From positions 2,675,488 through 2,739,487 of the forward strand of contig CP133967.1 in NCBI GenBank assembly GCA_036251935.1: a stretch of 64,000 nucleotides of DNA. The letters are read 5' to 3'. Shown here piece by piece: positions 1 through 13,304 of this stretch. The DNA is from Orbaceae bacterium lpD04 (GTDB taxonomy: Bacteria > Pseudomonadota > Gammaproteobacteria > Enterobacterales > Orbaceae). The first letter of the stretch is position 1, and every line of letters begins with the position of its first letter. The notes beneath the pieces were generated by a model. It saw only the letters and a list, made by a program, of their open reading frames with translations, had not been told where the DNA came from and did not search any database. The position numbers and the translations under genes were made by a program.

Positions 1-2697
<2,697 letters not shown>

Positions 2698-2909
2698 TTA
2701 CAACTTACAGTTGTCTCAGTTTTCTCAATTTCGCTTTTTTCTCTATCTTATCCAAAATATCAATCTAGACTTTCATCTACATCAAACTTCAAATAAAACG
2801 AGAACTCGTTTCTTTCAGCTTGTTCCATATTGTTAAAGAGCATTATTTTTCTATCTACTTTACAGTAAATACAAAAATAAAAATTAATGTAAATCGTCCG
2901 TCTTTATAA
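2698..2909 (-). promoter_or_regulatory. tRNA-Glu to 23S spacer with boxA (2830-2842)
   Basis: This AT-rich transcribed spacer contains TGCTCTTTAACAA on the minus strand at 2830-2842. That matches the boxA antitermination element normally found before 23S genes, which NusB/S10-type antitermination factors bind. No gene is seen. Confidence 0.75.
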
Positions 2910-2985
2910 TGGCGTCCCCTAGGGGATTCGAACCCCTGTTACCGCCGTGAAAGGGCGATGTCCTAGGCCTCTAGACGAAGGGGAC
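2910..2985 (-). tRNA. tRNA-Glu (anticodon TTC)
   Basis: A complete 76-base cloverleaf on the minus strand. It has the acceptor start GTCCCCTTCG, D-arm, anticodon TTC (complement at 2949-2951), the GGTTCGAATCC T-arm and an encoded CCA end (complement at 2910-2912). It sits in the 16S-23S spacer as the only spacer tRNA, a common single-tRNA arrangement in gammaproteobacterial rrn operons. Confidence 0.97.
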
Positions 2986-3039
2986 GTAAACGATTTACTT
3001 TCAAACAAACAATCTATGTGAACACTGTCAGGCACTTCG

Positions 3040-4578
<1,539 letters not shown>

Positions 4579-4717
4579 TAAAGTTTGATGCTCAATAACT
4601 GTTTCTGACATATTCAAATGAATCTTCAGTGTCACTTATCAAGACTTGATTTTTTTAAGTCCGTAGACTTTAATTTCTTCGTCCTGACAGTGCCCACACA
4701 GATTGTCTGTTCTTAAT

Positions 4718-4730
4718 TTTTAAAGAGCTG
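4718..4730 (-). promoter_or_regulatory. rrn leader boxA
   Basis: AGCTCTTTAAAAA on the minus strand, about 140 bases upstream of the 16S 5' end, matches the boxA antitermination signal of rRNA leaders. A second copy lies before 23S. Confidence 0.65.
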
Positions 4731-4765
4731 ACAGCGTGTTGCTTTTGCTGTCTCAAGGGTTGCGT

Positions 4766-4794
4766 ATACTACGCTTTCCTTTTTAATTCGTCAA
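4766..4794 (-). promoter_or_regulatory. rrn P2-type promoter
   Basis: The minus strand shows -35 TTGACG (4789-4794), a 17-base spacer and -10 TAGTAT (4766-4771), followed by a GC-containing start region. Its position downstream of the stronger P1-like promoter matches the tandem P1/P2 layout of gammaproteobacterial rrn operons. Confidence 0.65.
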
Positions 4795-4868
4795 GAAAAT
4801 TTTTAATTTTTTTCTTAACTTTTTCACCTCTCCGTTTTGCTTTCCGCTTCAACGAATCAGTGGTGCGC

Positions 4869-4896
4869 ATTATAGAGATCTTTTTTATTAGAGCAA
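4869..4896 (-). promoter_or_regulatory. rrn P1-type promoter
   Basis: The minus strand shows -35 TTGCTC (4891-4896), a 16-base spacer and a perfect -10 TATAAT (4869-4874), followed by a GCGCACC discriminator. This closely resembles E. coli rrn P1 promoters, whose GC-rich discriminator makes them sensitive to ppGpp and DksA. A very A/T-rich upstream stretch (about 4900-4960) could serve as an UP element. Confidence 0.8.
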
Positions 4897-5002
4897 GCCT
4901 ATTTTTCGTTTTTTTTCTCGTTTGCTGTTTTTTCACTCACAACGGATATTGGACTTAAAATCGACTTAACTAACAAAGTTAAATAATACAATTAATTAAC
5001 AT

Positions 5003-5536
5003 CTATTTGACTAGCAAGCCTTTAAATTGGGCAGCGAACTCATCAACTTTATTCCAATCCGTATATTCTATTTCAGCTTGTGTTATATCTGTATCACCTT
5101 TACCTAGCCACATAATAAAACGAATCATGTTTCTATCAAACCAATTATATGTAGGATAATAAAGCGCGCCAGCAAATACAGCTTTTATTGTTGGTTTCCA
5201 CTGAATTTTAGATAAAAACTTTTTAGTATAAAGATTTGTTTCCGGTGTATTTTTATGAGCTTTTCTAGCAACTAAATTGACACCGAAAAAACCTGTCAAA
5301 ATTTGATTAAGTTCCTCATAATGATTATCAATAAATGTTTTAATTAATTTATCATAATAACCATAACGAATTGATGTCCCGATAATTACCGCTTTATAGT
5401 CTGATAATTTAATGGATGAGTTTTTGTGTAATTGAATCAAATCACATTCAATAGTTGAGCCTAGTTGAAACTGAATTCGTTTCATAATCTTTTCTGTTTG
5501 ATGCTCATGAGTTGTATAAAGTAGTAGTAATTTCAC
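5003..5536 (-). CDS. hemG: Menaquinone-dependent protoporphyrinogen IX dehydrogenase
   Basis: 177 residues, close to the E. coli HemG length of 181. HemG is a flavodoxin-like FMN protein at the inner membrane. It oxidises protoporphyrinogen IX to protoporphyrin IX and passes electrons to quinones. Visible signatures are the N-terminal flavodoxin strand, IGTSIRYGYY, NLVARKAHKNTPETN, AGALYYPTYNWFDR and YTDW. The start codon is GTG (5534-5536), preceded by AGAGGAAAC. Order and direction trkH-hemG-rrn match the E. coli rrnA region. It supplies the substrate for HemH, encoded about 13 kb away. Confidence 0.95.
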   Translation of the reverse strand: MKLLLLYTTHEHQTEKIMKRIQFQLGSTIECDLIQLHKNSSIKLSDYKAVIIGTSIRYGYYDKLIKTFIDNHYEELNQILTGFFGVNLVARKAHKNTPETNLYTKKFLSKIQWKPTIKAVFAGALYYPTYNWFDRNMIRFIMWLGKGDTDITQAEIEYTDWNKVDEFAAQFKGLLVK

Positions 5537-5599
5537 GTTTCCTCTTACTTAGTTATAGGCAATTATGTCTATAACTATATATAATTTTTTAATATCAAG

Positions 5600-7057
5600 C
5601 TATGACTTCCAAAATACAGGCGTAAAAATAACGAGTAAAGTAAATATTTCTAAACGTCCAAATAGCATATCAATAATCATCACCCACTTAACTAAGTCCC
5701 CCACATGACTGAAATTATCACTAGCTTCACCGATACCAATACCTAAATTATTTAACGAAGATGAAACAATATAAAATGCATCCATCGCATTTGAGCCACT
5801 TGCCATAACTACAAATAGACTGACTAGAAAAACTAATGCATATGCAGAAAAGAAACCCCATACCGACTCGATAATACGTTCTGGTAGTACGCGCTTATTA
5901 AGTTTTAGACTATAAATAGCATTAGGATGGACAAGTCGCTTGAGCTCACGAGAACCTTGCATAAATAGCAGTAAGACTCGAACAACTTTCATACCACCGC
6001 CCGTTGAGCCAGCGCAGCCGCCAATAAATGAAGCACAAAGTAATAAAATAGGTAACACTGGTGGCCAGCTACTTGTGTTCTCAACAGAAAAACCAGTTGT
6101 AGATGCGGTTGAAACAACTTGTAATATAATTTTGTCGATCGAGTTTGCGACACTTTTCGCGCCGATCCAAATAGAAAGGATGATGACACTGATAATAATC
6201 AAAGCACACAAAATCATTAAAAACGTACGAAACTCTTGATCTCTTAAATAGTGTTTGAGGGACAATTGATTAAAACAGATAAAATGTAAACCAAAATTAC
6301 ATCCCGATAAAATCAAGAAAAAAGTAATAATATAGTTGATAACAGGATTATTAAAATACGCTAAACTACTATCATGGGTTGAAGCCCCGCCCATTGAAAT
6401 AGTAGAAAAACTATGGGATATCGCATCAAAAAGATCCATACCGGCAAGCCATAAACATAAAGCACACACAATCGTTAGAATAATGTAGATAGACCACAGT
6501 ACTTTTGCCGTTTGCGCAATTCTAGGCCGCATTTTATTATCTTTTTGCGGTCCCGGTATTTCAGCTCGATACAACTGCATTCCACCAACACCAAGTAGTG
6601 GTAAAATGGCAACCGCTAAAACGATAATACCCATCCCACCAAGCCATTGTAGTAACTGACGGTAAAATAGTAATGCTTTTGGTAACGTATCAAGATGAGT
6701 AATGCTTGTCGCCCCCGTTGTAGTTAACCCAGAGAACGACTCAAAAAACGCAGTAGTTAAATTAAGATTAAGATGATTATCGAAAATAAAAGGAAATGCG
6801 CCTATAGTCCCTAACACAACCCAGAATAATACAACAATTAAGAAACCTTCTCGAGTACTAAGCTCATTTTTATACCGACGATTAGGTAACCATAAAACAA
6901 TACCTAAAATAAATGCAACGATAAACGATTGAATGAAAATAGTTCCGCCACCATCACGATAGATAACAGCCACTAATGCAGGAATAAGCATAAACACTGA
7001 CAATAGAGCAATGAGTAAACCAACAATACGAATAATTGAGCGCCAATGCATCATCAT
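5600..7057 (-). CDS. trkH: Trk potassium uptake protein TrkH
   Basis: 485 residues with many transmembrane helices; the integral K+ translocating subunit of the Trk system. The selectivity-filter loops are recognisable: TTTGAT (about 112-117), GGAST, TTGFS and NNLGIG. Each supplies a conserved glycine, as in TrkH/KtrB channels. It works with the NAD-binding regulator TrkA, which is not in this window. The frame opens with three consecutive Met codons, and by comparison with E. coli (MHFRAITRIVGLL) the third (7051) is the likely start. It lies 18 bases after djlA on the same strand, and hemG follows. Confidence 0.96.
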   Translation of the reverse strand: MMMHWRSIIRIVGLLIALLSVFMLIPALVAVIYRDGGGTIFIQSFIVAFILGIVLWLPNRRYKNELSTREGFLIVVLFWVVLGTIGAFPFIFDNHLNLNLTTAFFESFSGLTTTGATSITHLDTLPKALLFYRQLLQWLGGMGIIVLAVAILPLLGVGGMQLYRAEIPGPQKDNKMRPRIAQTAKVLWSIYIILTIVCALCLWLAGMDLFDAISHSFSTISMGGASTHDSSLAYFNNPVINYIITFFLILSGCNFGLHFICFNQLSLKHYLRDQEFRTFLMILCALIIISVIILSIWIGAKSVANSIDKIILQVVSTASTTGFSVENTSSWPPVLPILLLCASFIGGCAGSTGGGMKVVRVLLLFMQGSRELKRLVHPNAIYSLKLNKRVLPERIIESVWGFFSAYALVFLVSLFVVMASGSNAMDAFYIVSSSLNNLGIGIGEASDNFSHVGDLVKWVMIIDMLFGRLEIFTLLVIFTPVFWKS

Positions 7058-7075
7058 GCTTTCTCTTTCAAATAC

Positions 7076-7915
7076 TTATTTAAACCCTTTATGGGCCTTA
7101 ATTAAATCATATGCTATTTGAATCTCTTGTGCTCTCTTTTTAGCTGCTTCTAGCATCTCTTTAGGTAGCCCTTTAGATACAAGTTTATCTGGATGATGTT
7201 CATTCATCAGTTTACGATAAGCTCTCTTAATAGTTGCGTTATCTGCTGATGACTCTACACCCAATACTTTATAAGCATTATTTATATCATTTTGTGGTGA
7301 CTTATTTTGGTAAGACCCCTGATGGTAACCTTGCTGCCTATACTGATTATTATTTTGATGCTGCTGGCCTTGTTGAAATTGGTAACTTGCCATCATCATC
7401 TGAATATACATAGTCATTTGAACACGCGGTATATGAAATGCCTGCGCAACTATATATAAAATATGTTCTTCTTTTTCATGCAATAAACCATCGCTAATAG
7501 CAGCTTTGATCAAAGTTTCACAAAAAATATTTAAGACCTTTTTACGAAAACGATACTGCTCATAAAGTTCATTTAAACGCTCTTGTAGAGGATAGTCTAA
7601 TGACTTACCTCGATTAAATGAATCTTGAGCTAATTTCCGTTTTTCAGTATCAAGTTGTAACTCGTCCATAAAATTTTGGGCGATACTGATATCATATTGT
7701 GTAACTTGACCTTTAGCCTTACTTAAATGACCAAGAACTTCAAAAGCAACGGTCAAAAATAAAGTTGGACTTGGCTGGCTCTGCCTAACTGGCGCAATTC
7801 GATTAAATGCTCTATATAGCATGGGTCCAACAAATAGACCCAACAGAAATAGCCAGCCACTTTTAAAAATGTACGAAAAAATCATTGCTGTCACAATTGC
7901 CCAAATAAATGACAT
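7076..7915 (-). CDS. djlA: DnaJ-like co-chaperone DjlA
   Basis: 279 residues. An N-terminal membrane helix (about 7-32) anchors it in the inner membrane. A central TerB-like helical domain (about 50-170) follows, then a Gln/Asn/Tyr-rich linker and a C-terminal J domain (about 214-279) with the HPD motif at 241-243. The HPD loop stimulates the DnaK ATPase, and DjlA is linked to envelope stress and the Rcs pathway in E. coli. The AYKVLGV start of the J domain is typical. It sits between parC and trkH, all leftward. Confidence 0.95.
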   Translation of the reverse strand: MSFIWAIVTAMIFSYIFKSGWLFLLGLFVGPMLYRAFNRIAPVRQSQPSPTLFLTVAFEVLGHLSKAKGQVTQYDISIAQNFMDELQLDTEKRKLAQDSFNRGKSLDYPLQERLNELYEQYRFRKKVLNIFCETLIKAAISDGLLHEKEEHILYIVAQAFHIPRVQMTMYIQMMMASYQFQQGQQHQNNNQYRQQGYHQGSYQNKSPQNDINNAYKVLGVESSADNATIKRAYRKLMNEHHPDKLVSKGLPKEMLEAAKKRAQEIQIAYDLIKAHKGFK

Positions 7916-7959
7916 AGTTACAACTCCTGATTAATCATTTGATATTTCATTATATAATC

Positions 7960-10203
7960 CTATTCATCCATCACAATACGATCAATACGTTGTAATCCCC
8001 TAGGTAACAATGTCCCTTTGCGACCACGCTCAGCTCTAAATTTTTGTATATCAATTGGCTTAAGTGTTAGCTTACGTTTACCAACATATAATGTAATTGA
8101 CGACTCTGCAGAAATTAATGTCATATAAGACAAATAATCCTCATGTTTTTCAGCTTGAGCACTTGGGATTGATACAATCTTATTACCTTTACCTTTTGAT
8201 AATTCAGGTAAATCTTTAACAGGGAAAACTAACATTCTGCCAGCATTAGTAATAGCAAGTAATAATGACTCATCATCATTAATTTCCATTAGAGGCATAA
8301 CTTTAGAATTTTTAGGTAAACTAATAATTGCTTTACCGTTACGATTACGAGCAATCAAGTCATTAAAAGTACAAATAAAACCATATCCAGCATCCGAAGC
8401 CATTAAAATTTTCTGTTCATCAGAAGATGACATAATTAGATGCTCAATACTTGCACCGGCTGGTAAGGTTAATTTGCCTGTTAGCGGCTCACCTTGGCCT
8501 CTCGCCGATGGTAATGAAATAGGCTCAATTGCATAACTTCTGCCGGTCGAATCGATAAAAATAACGGGTTGGTTACTTTTACCTTTAGCTGATGATTTAT
8601 AACTATCGCCAGATTTATAACTTAATGTGACAGGATCTATATCGTGTCCTTTCGCGCTTCGCACCCAGCCCATTTCTGATAATACAATAGTAACGGGTTC
8701 AGATGGCGTTAACTCTTGCTCCGTTATCGCTTTCGCTTCTGCTCTTTTTACTATCGGAGACCGCCGTTCATCGCCATATTTTTCTGTATCGGCTAATAAT
8801 TCTTTTTTAATTAATGAATTTAATTTACGTTCAGATGCTAAAATTGCTTGTAAATGATCACGCTCTTTAGCAAGTTCGCTCTGCTCAGCATTTATTTTGA
8901 CTTCTTCTAGCTTAGCTAAATGGCGTAACTTTAATTCTAAAATCGCCTCAGCTTGCATATCACTTAATGCAAAACGCTTGATTAATACATCTTTAGGTTC
9001 ATCTTCATAACGAATAATATGAATAACTTCATCAATATTCAAAAATGCGACGAGTAAACCTTCCAAAATATGTAAGCGTTTAAGTACTTTATCTAAGCGA
9101 TAACTTAAACGACGAGTTACCGTATCTCGTCGATACTCAAGCCACTCAGTTAAAATTGTCAACAAACCTTTCACTGATGGCCGATGATTAAGACCTATCA
9201 TATTTAAATTAACACGATAACTTTTTTCTAAATCAGTTGTTGCAAACAAGTGATTCATAACTTGTTCTAAGTCAACGCGGTTAGAACGCGGTACTAACAC
9301 CAATCGGGTTGGATTCTCATGATCAGACTCATCGCGTAAATCTTCAATTAATGGCAATTTTTTAGCGCGCATTTGTGCGGCAATTTGTTCTAGTATCTTA
9401 GCACCTGAAACTTGATGAGGTAGATCGGTAATAACGATATCATTATCTTCCTTACGCCAAACCCCTCGCATCCGAATTGATCCTCGACCAGACTCATAGA
9501 TTTTAGCAATATCAGCAGGTGAGGTAATTATTTCTGCAAATGTGGGATAATCAGGACCTTGAATATAAGCCATAACATCTTCTAGTGATGCTTTTGGGTT
9601 ATCTAGAAGCATAATTGCAGCACTCGCAACTTCACGAATATTATGCGGAGGAATATCAGTTGCCATACCAACAGCAATTCCCGTCGTCCCATTAAGTAAG
9701 ATATTGGGTAATCGAGCAGGCAACATTTTTGGCTCTTGCAATGTACCATCAAAGTTTGCTTGATAATCAACCGTTCCCAGCCCTAATTCACCTAATAGTA
9801 ATTCAGCATATTTTGACAAGCGTGATTCCGTATAACGCATAGCCGCAAATGATTTTGGATCATCTGGCGCCCCCCAGTTTCCTTGTCCGTCAACAAGAGG
9901 ATAGCGATAAGAAAATGGTTGAGCCATTAATACCATTGCTTCATAACATGCACTATCACCATGAGGATGATACTTACCCAACACATCGCCGACTGTTCTT
10001 GCTGATTTTTTATATTTTGCCTGAGCACTTAATCCTAATTCAGACATTGCATAGACAATACGTCTTTGAACCGGTTTTAAACCATCACCAATAAATGGCA
10101 AAGCACGATCCATAATGACATACATCGAATAATTTAAATACGCATTTTCAGTAAACGTTTGTAGAGATTGTGCTTCTACACCATCATGCGTGATTTCACT
10201 CAT
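7960..10203 (-). CDS. parC: DNA topoisomerase IV subunit A
   Basis: 747 residues, full length. ParC is the DNA-breaking subunit of topoisomerase IV and decatenates daughter chromosomes. The active-site tyrosine is Tyr124 in AMRYTE. The quinolone-determining loop [10 protein letters not shown] keeps Ser84 and Glu88 (equivalent to E. coli Ser80/Glu84), the susceptible-type residues. The C-terminal part has the DNA-wrapping repeats typical of ParC rather than the longer GyrA tail. It lies 52 bases downstream of parE on the same strand, so the two are probably co-transcribed. Confidence 0.97.
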   Translation of the reverse strand: MSEITHDGVEAQSLQTFTENAYLNYSMYVIMDRALPFIGDGLKPVQRRIVYAMSELGLSAQAKYKKSARTVGDVLGKYHPHGDSACYEAMVLMAQPFSYRYPLVDGQGNWGAPDDPKSFAAMRYTESRLSKYAELLLGELGLGTVDYQANFDGTLQEPKMLPARLPNILLNGTTGIAVGMATDIPPHNIREVASAAIMLLDNPKASLEDVMAYIQGPDYPTFAEIITSPADIAKIYESGRGSIRMRGVWRKEDNDIVITDLPHQVSGAKILEQIAAQMRAKKLPLIEDLRDESDHENPTRLVLVPRSNRVDLEQVMNHLFATTDLEKSYRVNLNMIGLNHRPSVKGLLTILTEWLEYRRDTVTRRLSYRLDKVLKRLHILEGLLVAFLNIDEVIHIIRYEDEPKDVLIKRFALSDMQAEAILELKLRHLAKLEEVKINAEQSELAKERDHLQAILASERKLNSLIKKELLADTEKYGDERRSPIVKRAEAKAITEQELTPSEPVTIVLSEMGWVRSAKGHDIDPVTLSYKSGDSYKSSAKGKSNQPVIFIDSTGRSYAIEPISLPSARGQGEPLTGKLTLPAGASIEHLIMSSSDEQKILMASDAGYGFICTFNDLIARNRNGKAIISLPKNSKVMPLMEINDDESLLLAITNAGRMLVFPVKDLPELSKGKGNKIVSIPSAQAEKHEDYLSYMTLISAESSITLYVGKRKLTLKPIDIQKFRAERGRKGTLLPRGLQRIDRIVMDE

Positions 10204-10255
10204 TTGTATTCCTTCATTTTTCTTTATAAAAAGAAATTAATAAAACGGTTATATC

Positions 10256-12145
10256 TTAAACTTCTAGTTCGACTTGATCGCCTTTGTTTTGAAGCCATTC
10301 GCGTCGGTCTTCAGAACGTTTTTTAGCTAATAACATATCCATTAGTGCCATTGCTTGTTCATCATCTTCAAGAGTAAGTTGAACTAAACGACGGGTGTTA
10401 GAATCCATTGTTGTTTCACGCAGCTGTAGTGGATTCATTTCACCAAGACCTTTAAAACGCTGTACATTAGGCTTACCTTTTTTACGTTTCAGCTGATCTA
10501 AAATTCCTATTTTTTCTTCTTCATCAAGTGCGTAGTATACTTCCTTACCAAGATCAATACGATAAAGTGGCGGCATTGCTACATAGATATGACCTAGTTT
10601 AACTAATGGCTTAAAATGGCGAACAAACAATGCACAAAGTAATGTTGCAATATGCAAGCCATCAGAATCAGCATCAGCTAGAATGCAAATTTTACCGTAT
10701 CGCAGTTGGCTCAAATCATCACTATCAGGATCCATACCAATTGCCACGGAGATATCATGGATTTCTTGTGAACCGAGTACTTCATCAGATGAAACTTCCC
10801 ATGTATTTAATATTTTACCTTTTAGTGGCATGATAGCTTGTGTTTCTCTGTCTCTAGCTTGCTTTGCTGACCCGCCGGCAGAATCCCCTTCGACTAAAAA
10901 TAGCTCTGTACGGCTTAAGTCTTGAGATGAACAATCAGCTAATTTACCTGGTAAAGCAGGGCCACTTGTTAGTTTTTTACGGATAACTTTTTTAGATGCA
11001 CGTAAGCGTTTTTGAGCACTTGAAATAACCATTTCAGCCAATAGCTCGGCCATTTGAACATGTTGATTAAGCCATAAACTAAAAGCATCTTTAACTACAG
11101 CTGAAACAAATGCGGCGGACTGACGGGAAGAAAGACGTTCTTTAGTTTGACCTGCAAATTGTGGCTCTTGCATTTTAACTGACAACACATATGAGCAGCG
11201 ATCCCAAATATCATCCGCAGTTAACTTTAAACCTCGAGGCAACAAATTATGAAATTCACAAAATTCCCGCATCGCATCTAAAAGTCCTTGCCTTAAGCCA
11301 TTAACATGAGTTCCCCCTTGTACGGTCGGGATCAAGTTTACATAGCTTTCGGTTAGTAACTCACCACCTTCTGGTAACCAAAGTAATGCCCACTCGGCCG
11401 CTTCGGTATCGCCAGCATGTTCACCTGTAAATGGTGACTCTGGCAATAAAGTATAACCATTCACAGACTCGATTAAATAGTCAGTCAATCCTGCTTCATA
11501 GCACCATCTATGCTCAACATGATTAACTTTATCTTTAAATATAATTTCAAGACCTGGACATAATACCGCTTTTGCTTTTAGCAAATGTTCTAAACGAGGA
11601 ACCGAAAATTTTGCAGAATCAAAATACTTCGCCTCAGGCCAGAAACGAACTTTAGTACCGGTATTTCGACGACCACATGAGCCTATCACGTGCAAATCTT
11701 CAACTTTATGACCTTGCTCAAAAGCGATAGCATAAACTTGTCCATCGCGATTAACTGTCACGTCAACGCGTTTAGAAAGCGCATTAACAACCGAGATCCC
11801 AACGCCGTGTAGCCCGCCTGAAAATTGATAATTTTTATTCGAAAACTTACCGCCAGCATGTAAACGGCAAAGTAATAACTCAATCGCAGGCACACCTTCT
11901 TCAGGATGAATATCAATAGGCATTCCGCGCCCATCATCAATCACCTCTAAAGATTGATCTTCATGTAATATAACTTGAATATGTTTTGCATGTCCTGCAA
12001 TAGCCTCATCGACGCTATTGTCAATAACCTCTTGCCCTAAATGGTTGGGCCTTGTTGTATCGGTATACATGCCTGGACGATGCCTTACCGGATCGAGTCC
12101 TTTTAGAACCTCAATATCGGTAGCATTGTAACTTGATTGTGTCAT
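10256..12145 (-). CDS. parE: DNA topoisomerase IV subunit B
   Basis: 629 residues; the ATPase subunit partnering ParC. The GHKL ATP-binding region shows EVIDNSVDEA and DDGRGMP. The TOPRIM domain shows LVEGDSAGGSAKQAR and ADADSDGLHI, which bind Mg2+. It lacks the roughly 170-residue insertion of enterobacterial GyrB, which favours ParE. A TATAAT hexamer (complement at 12181-12186), 36 bases before the start, is a likely -10, but no convincing -35 is seen. Confidence 0.97.
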   Translation of the reverse strand: MTQSSYNATDIEVLKGLDPVRHRPGMYTDTTRPNHLGQEVIDNSVDEAIAGHAKHIQVILHEDQSLEVIDDGRGMPIDIHPEEGVPAIELLLCRLHAGGKFSNKNYQFSGGLHGVGISVVNALSKRVDVTVNRDGQVYAIAFEQGHKVEDLHVIGSCGRRNTGTKVRFWPEAKYFDSAKFSVPRLEHLLKAKAVLCPGLEIIFKDKVNHVEHRWCYEAGLTDYLIESVNGYTLLPESPFTGEHAGDTEAAEWALLWLPEGGELLTESYVNLIPTVQGGTHVNGLRQGLLDAMREFCEFHNLLPRGLKLTADDIWDRCSYVLSVKMQEPQFAGQTKERLSSRQSAAFVSAVVKDAFSLWLNQHVQMAELLAEMVISSAQKRLRASKKVIRKKLTSGPALPGKLADCSSQDLSRTELFLVEGDSAGGSAKQARDRETQAIMPLKGKILNTWEVSSDEVLGSQEIHDISVAIGMDPDSDDLSQLRYGKICILADADSDGLHIATLLCALFVRHFKPLVKLGHIYVAMPPLYRIDLGKEVYYALDEEEKIGILDQLKRKKGKPNVQRFKGLGEMNPLQLRETTMDSNTRRLVQLTLEDDEQAMALMDMLLAKKRSEDRREWLQNKGDQVELEV

Positions 12146-12797
12146 AACATCGCTTCATTAATACGAGAAAAATTGTATGTATTATACTGGAATTATTGAA
12201 AAATGCGATCAGAGGATGGATTGTTTATTTGATAAAAAATAGTCAATATAACGTAATTATATTGACTAGTTAGTTAGTGCTTCTACTTCCTTTTTTTTCA
12301 TTCTTCTTCTATCTTCTTGTTATCCTGTCAACAAATGTGCTTACCGATATAAGCTTTAGCCCAAATTAACGATACACTTGAGACTAAAAAACGTCTATTT
12401 TTTAAAAAATCACTTCTTCACTACCATCTTTACAAATTATGATACTAAAGCTATTTCATAAACTAAACAACGACGTTAAAACACACTAGGTTAAAATTTA
12501 CTTTTCTCAAATTAGTGAGAAAAAAATACACTAAACCATATAGATAGCTATTATGCATAATAAAAAGATTAATTCAAGTTAAATTGAATATTTTTTACAC
12601 TTTTTTTGATTTTTTTAAAAATTTATGATTTACAATTAGAATTACCTATCAATTTCAAATAAAACTATTAAATATCAAATTATTATCAAAAAATCAGTGA
12701 GTAAAATAATTGGCGGTAAGAAATGAATGCATAGGATATATAAGCGCAAACAAGCCCTAAATTGGAGATTGAAATACAATGAATTAATATTGAGTGA
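12146..12797. other. AT-rich intergenic region, no gene seen
   Basis: About 650 bases between mutT and parE. It is very AT-rich and carries frequent stops in all frames. The parE-proximal part holds a probable -10 (TATAAT complement at 12181-12186). A short ATTATGCATAAT palindrome lies at 12550-12561. No RNA gene or remnant is recognised. Confidence 0.5.
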
Positions 12798-13199
12798 TTA
12801 AATATTTTTATCTAGATTTTTTAGCATTTCGATAATAGTTCGATTAGCATCGGGAAACTCATCTGCATTAAGCTCCTCTTCATCTACCCATCGGCTAGGC
12901 TGTCCTTCAGCTGCAAAAGGTTCACCATCCCATTCTTCAATAAGATAAACATGAATAGTGATAAAACGATCATTATACTGGTGCTCTACTGTTTTTAGAT
13001 ATTTAGCATCATGAATATTGATATCAATTTCTTCTGCAATTTCACGTTGAAGTGTTTGAAAAGGCGTCTCATTTGGCTCAACTTTTCCACCTGGAAACTC
13101 CCAAAACCCAGCTAAATGCGAATTTTCACCTCGTTGAGTGATAAAAATTTGCCCATCATGAGAACGAACAATACCAACCGCAATTTCAATTTTTTTCAT
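12798..13199 (-). CDS. mutT: 8-oxo-dGTP diphosphatase MutT (Nudix)
   Basis: 133 residues, the usual MutT size. It hydrolyses 8-oxo-dGTP so that oxidised guanine is not built into DNA. The Nudix box runs from GGKVEPNE to REIAEEIDI, with the metal-binding Arg/Glu residues intact. The glycine normally found near the end of the box (xxEExG) is Asp here. FWEFPGGK and HLAGFWEF are typical. It lies downstream of secA, as in E. coli, separated by a long stem-loop at 13226-13260. Confidence 0.92.
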   Translation of the reverse strand: MKKIEIAVGIVRSHDGQIFITQRGENSHLAGFWEFPGGKVEPNETPFQTLQREIAEEIDINIHDAKYLKTVEHQYNDRFITIHVYLIEEWDGEPFAAEGQPSRWVDEEELNADEFPDANRTIIEMLKNLDKNI

Positions 13200-13225
13200 A
13201 ATAATTGTTTATTTTTAGCTTATTG

Positions 13226-13260
13226 ATTGATGTCATAATCACTATCGTTATGACATCAAT
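13226..13260 (-). terminator. Stem-loop between secA and mutT
   Basis: A perfect 13-base inverted repeat (13226-13238 and 13248-13260) with a 9-base loop lies between the secA stop and the mutT start. No clear U-tract follows on the minus strand, so it may be a weak terminator, an mRNA 3'-end stabiliser or a processing site rather than a classical intrinsic terminator. Confidence 0.5.
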
Positions 13261-13304
13261 ATGTGTAAAAATCAATCAGAGCTTAATCATACTAAACTTT
13301 ATCT

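Noticed and set aside
5940-6239. 99-codon plus-strand frame within trkH
   Set aside because: Antisense shadow of a clear trkH gene with no features of its own.
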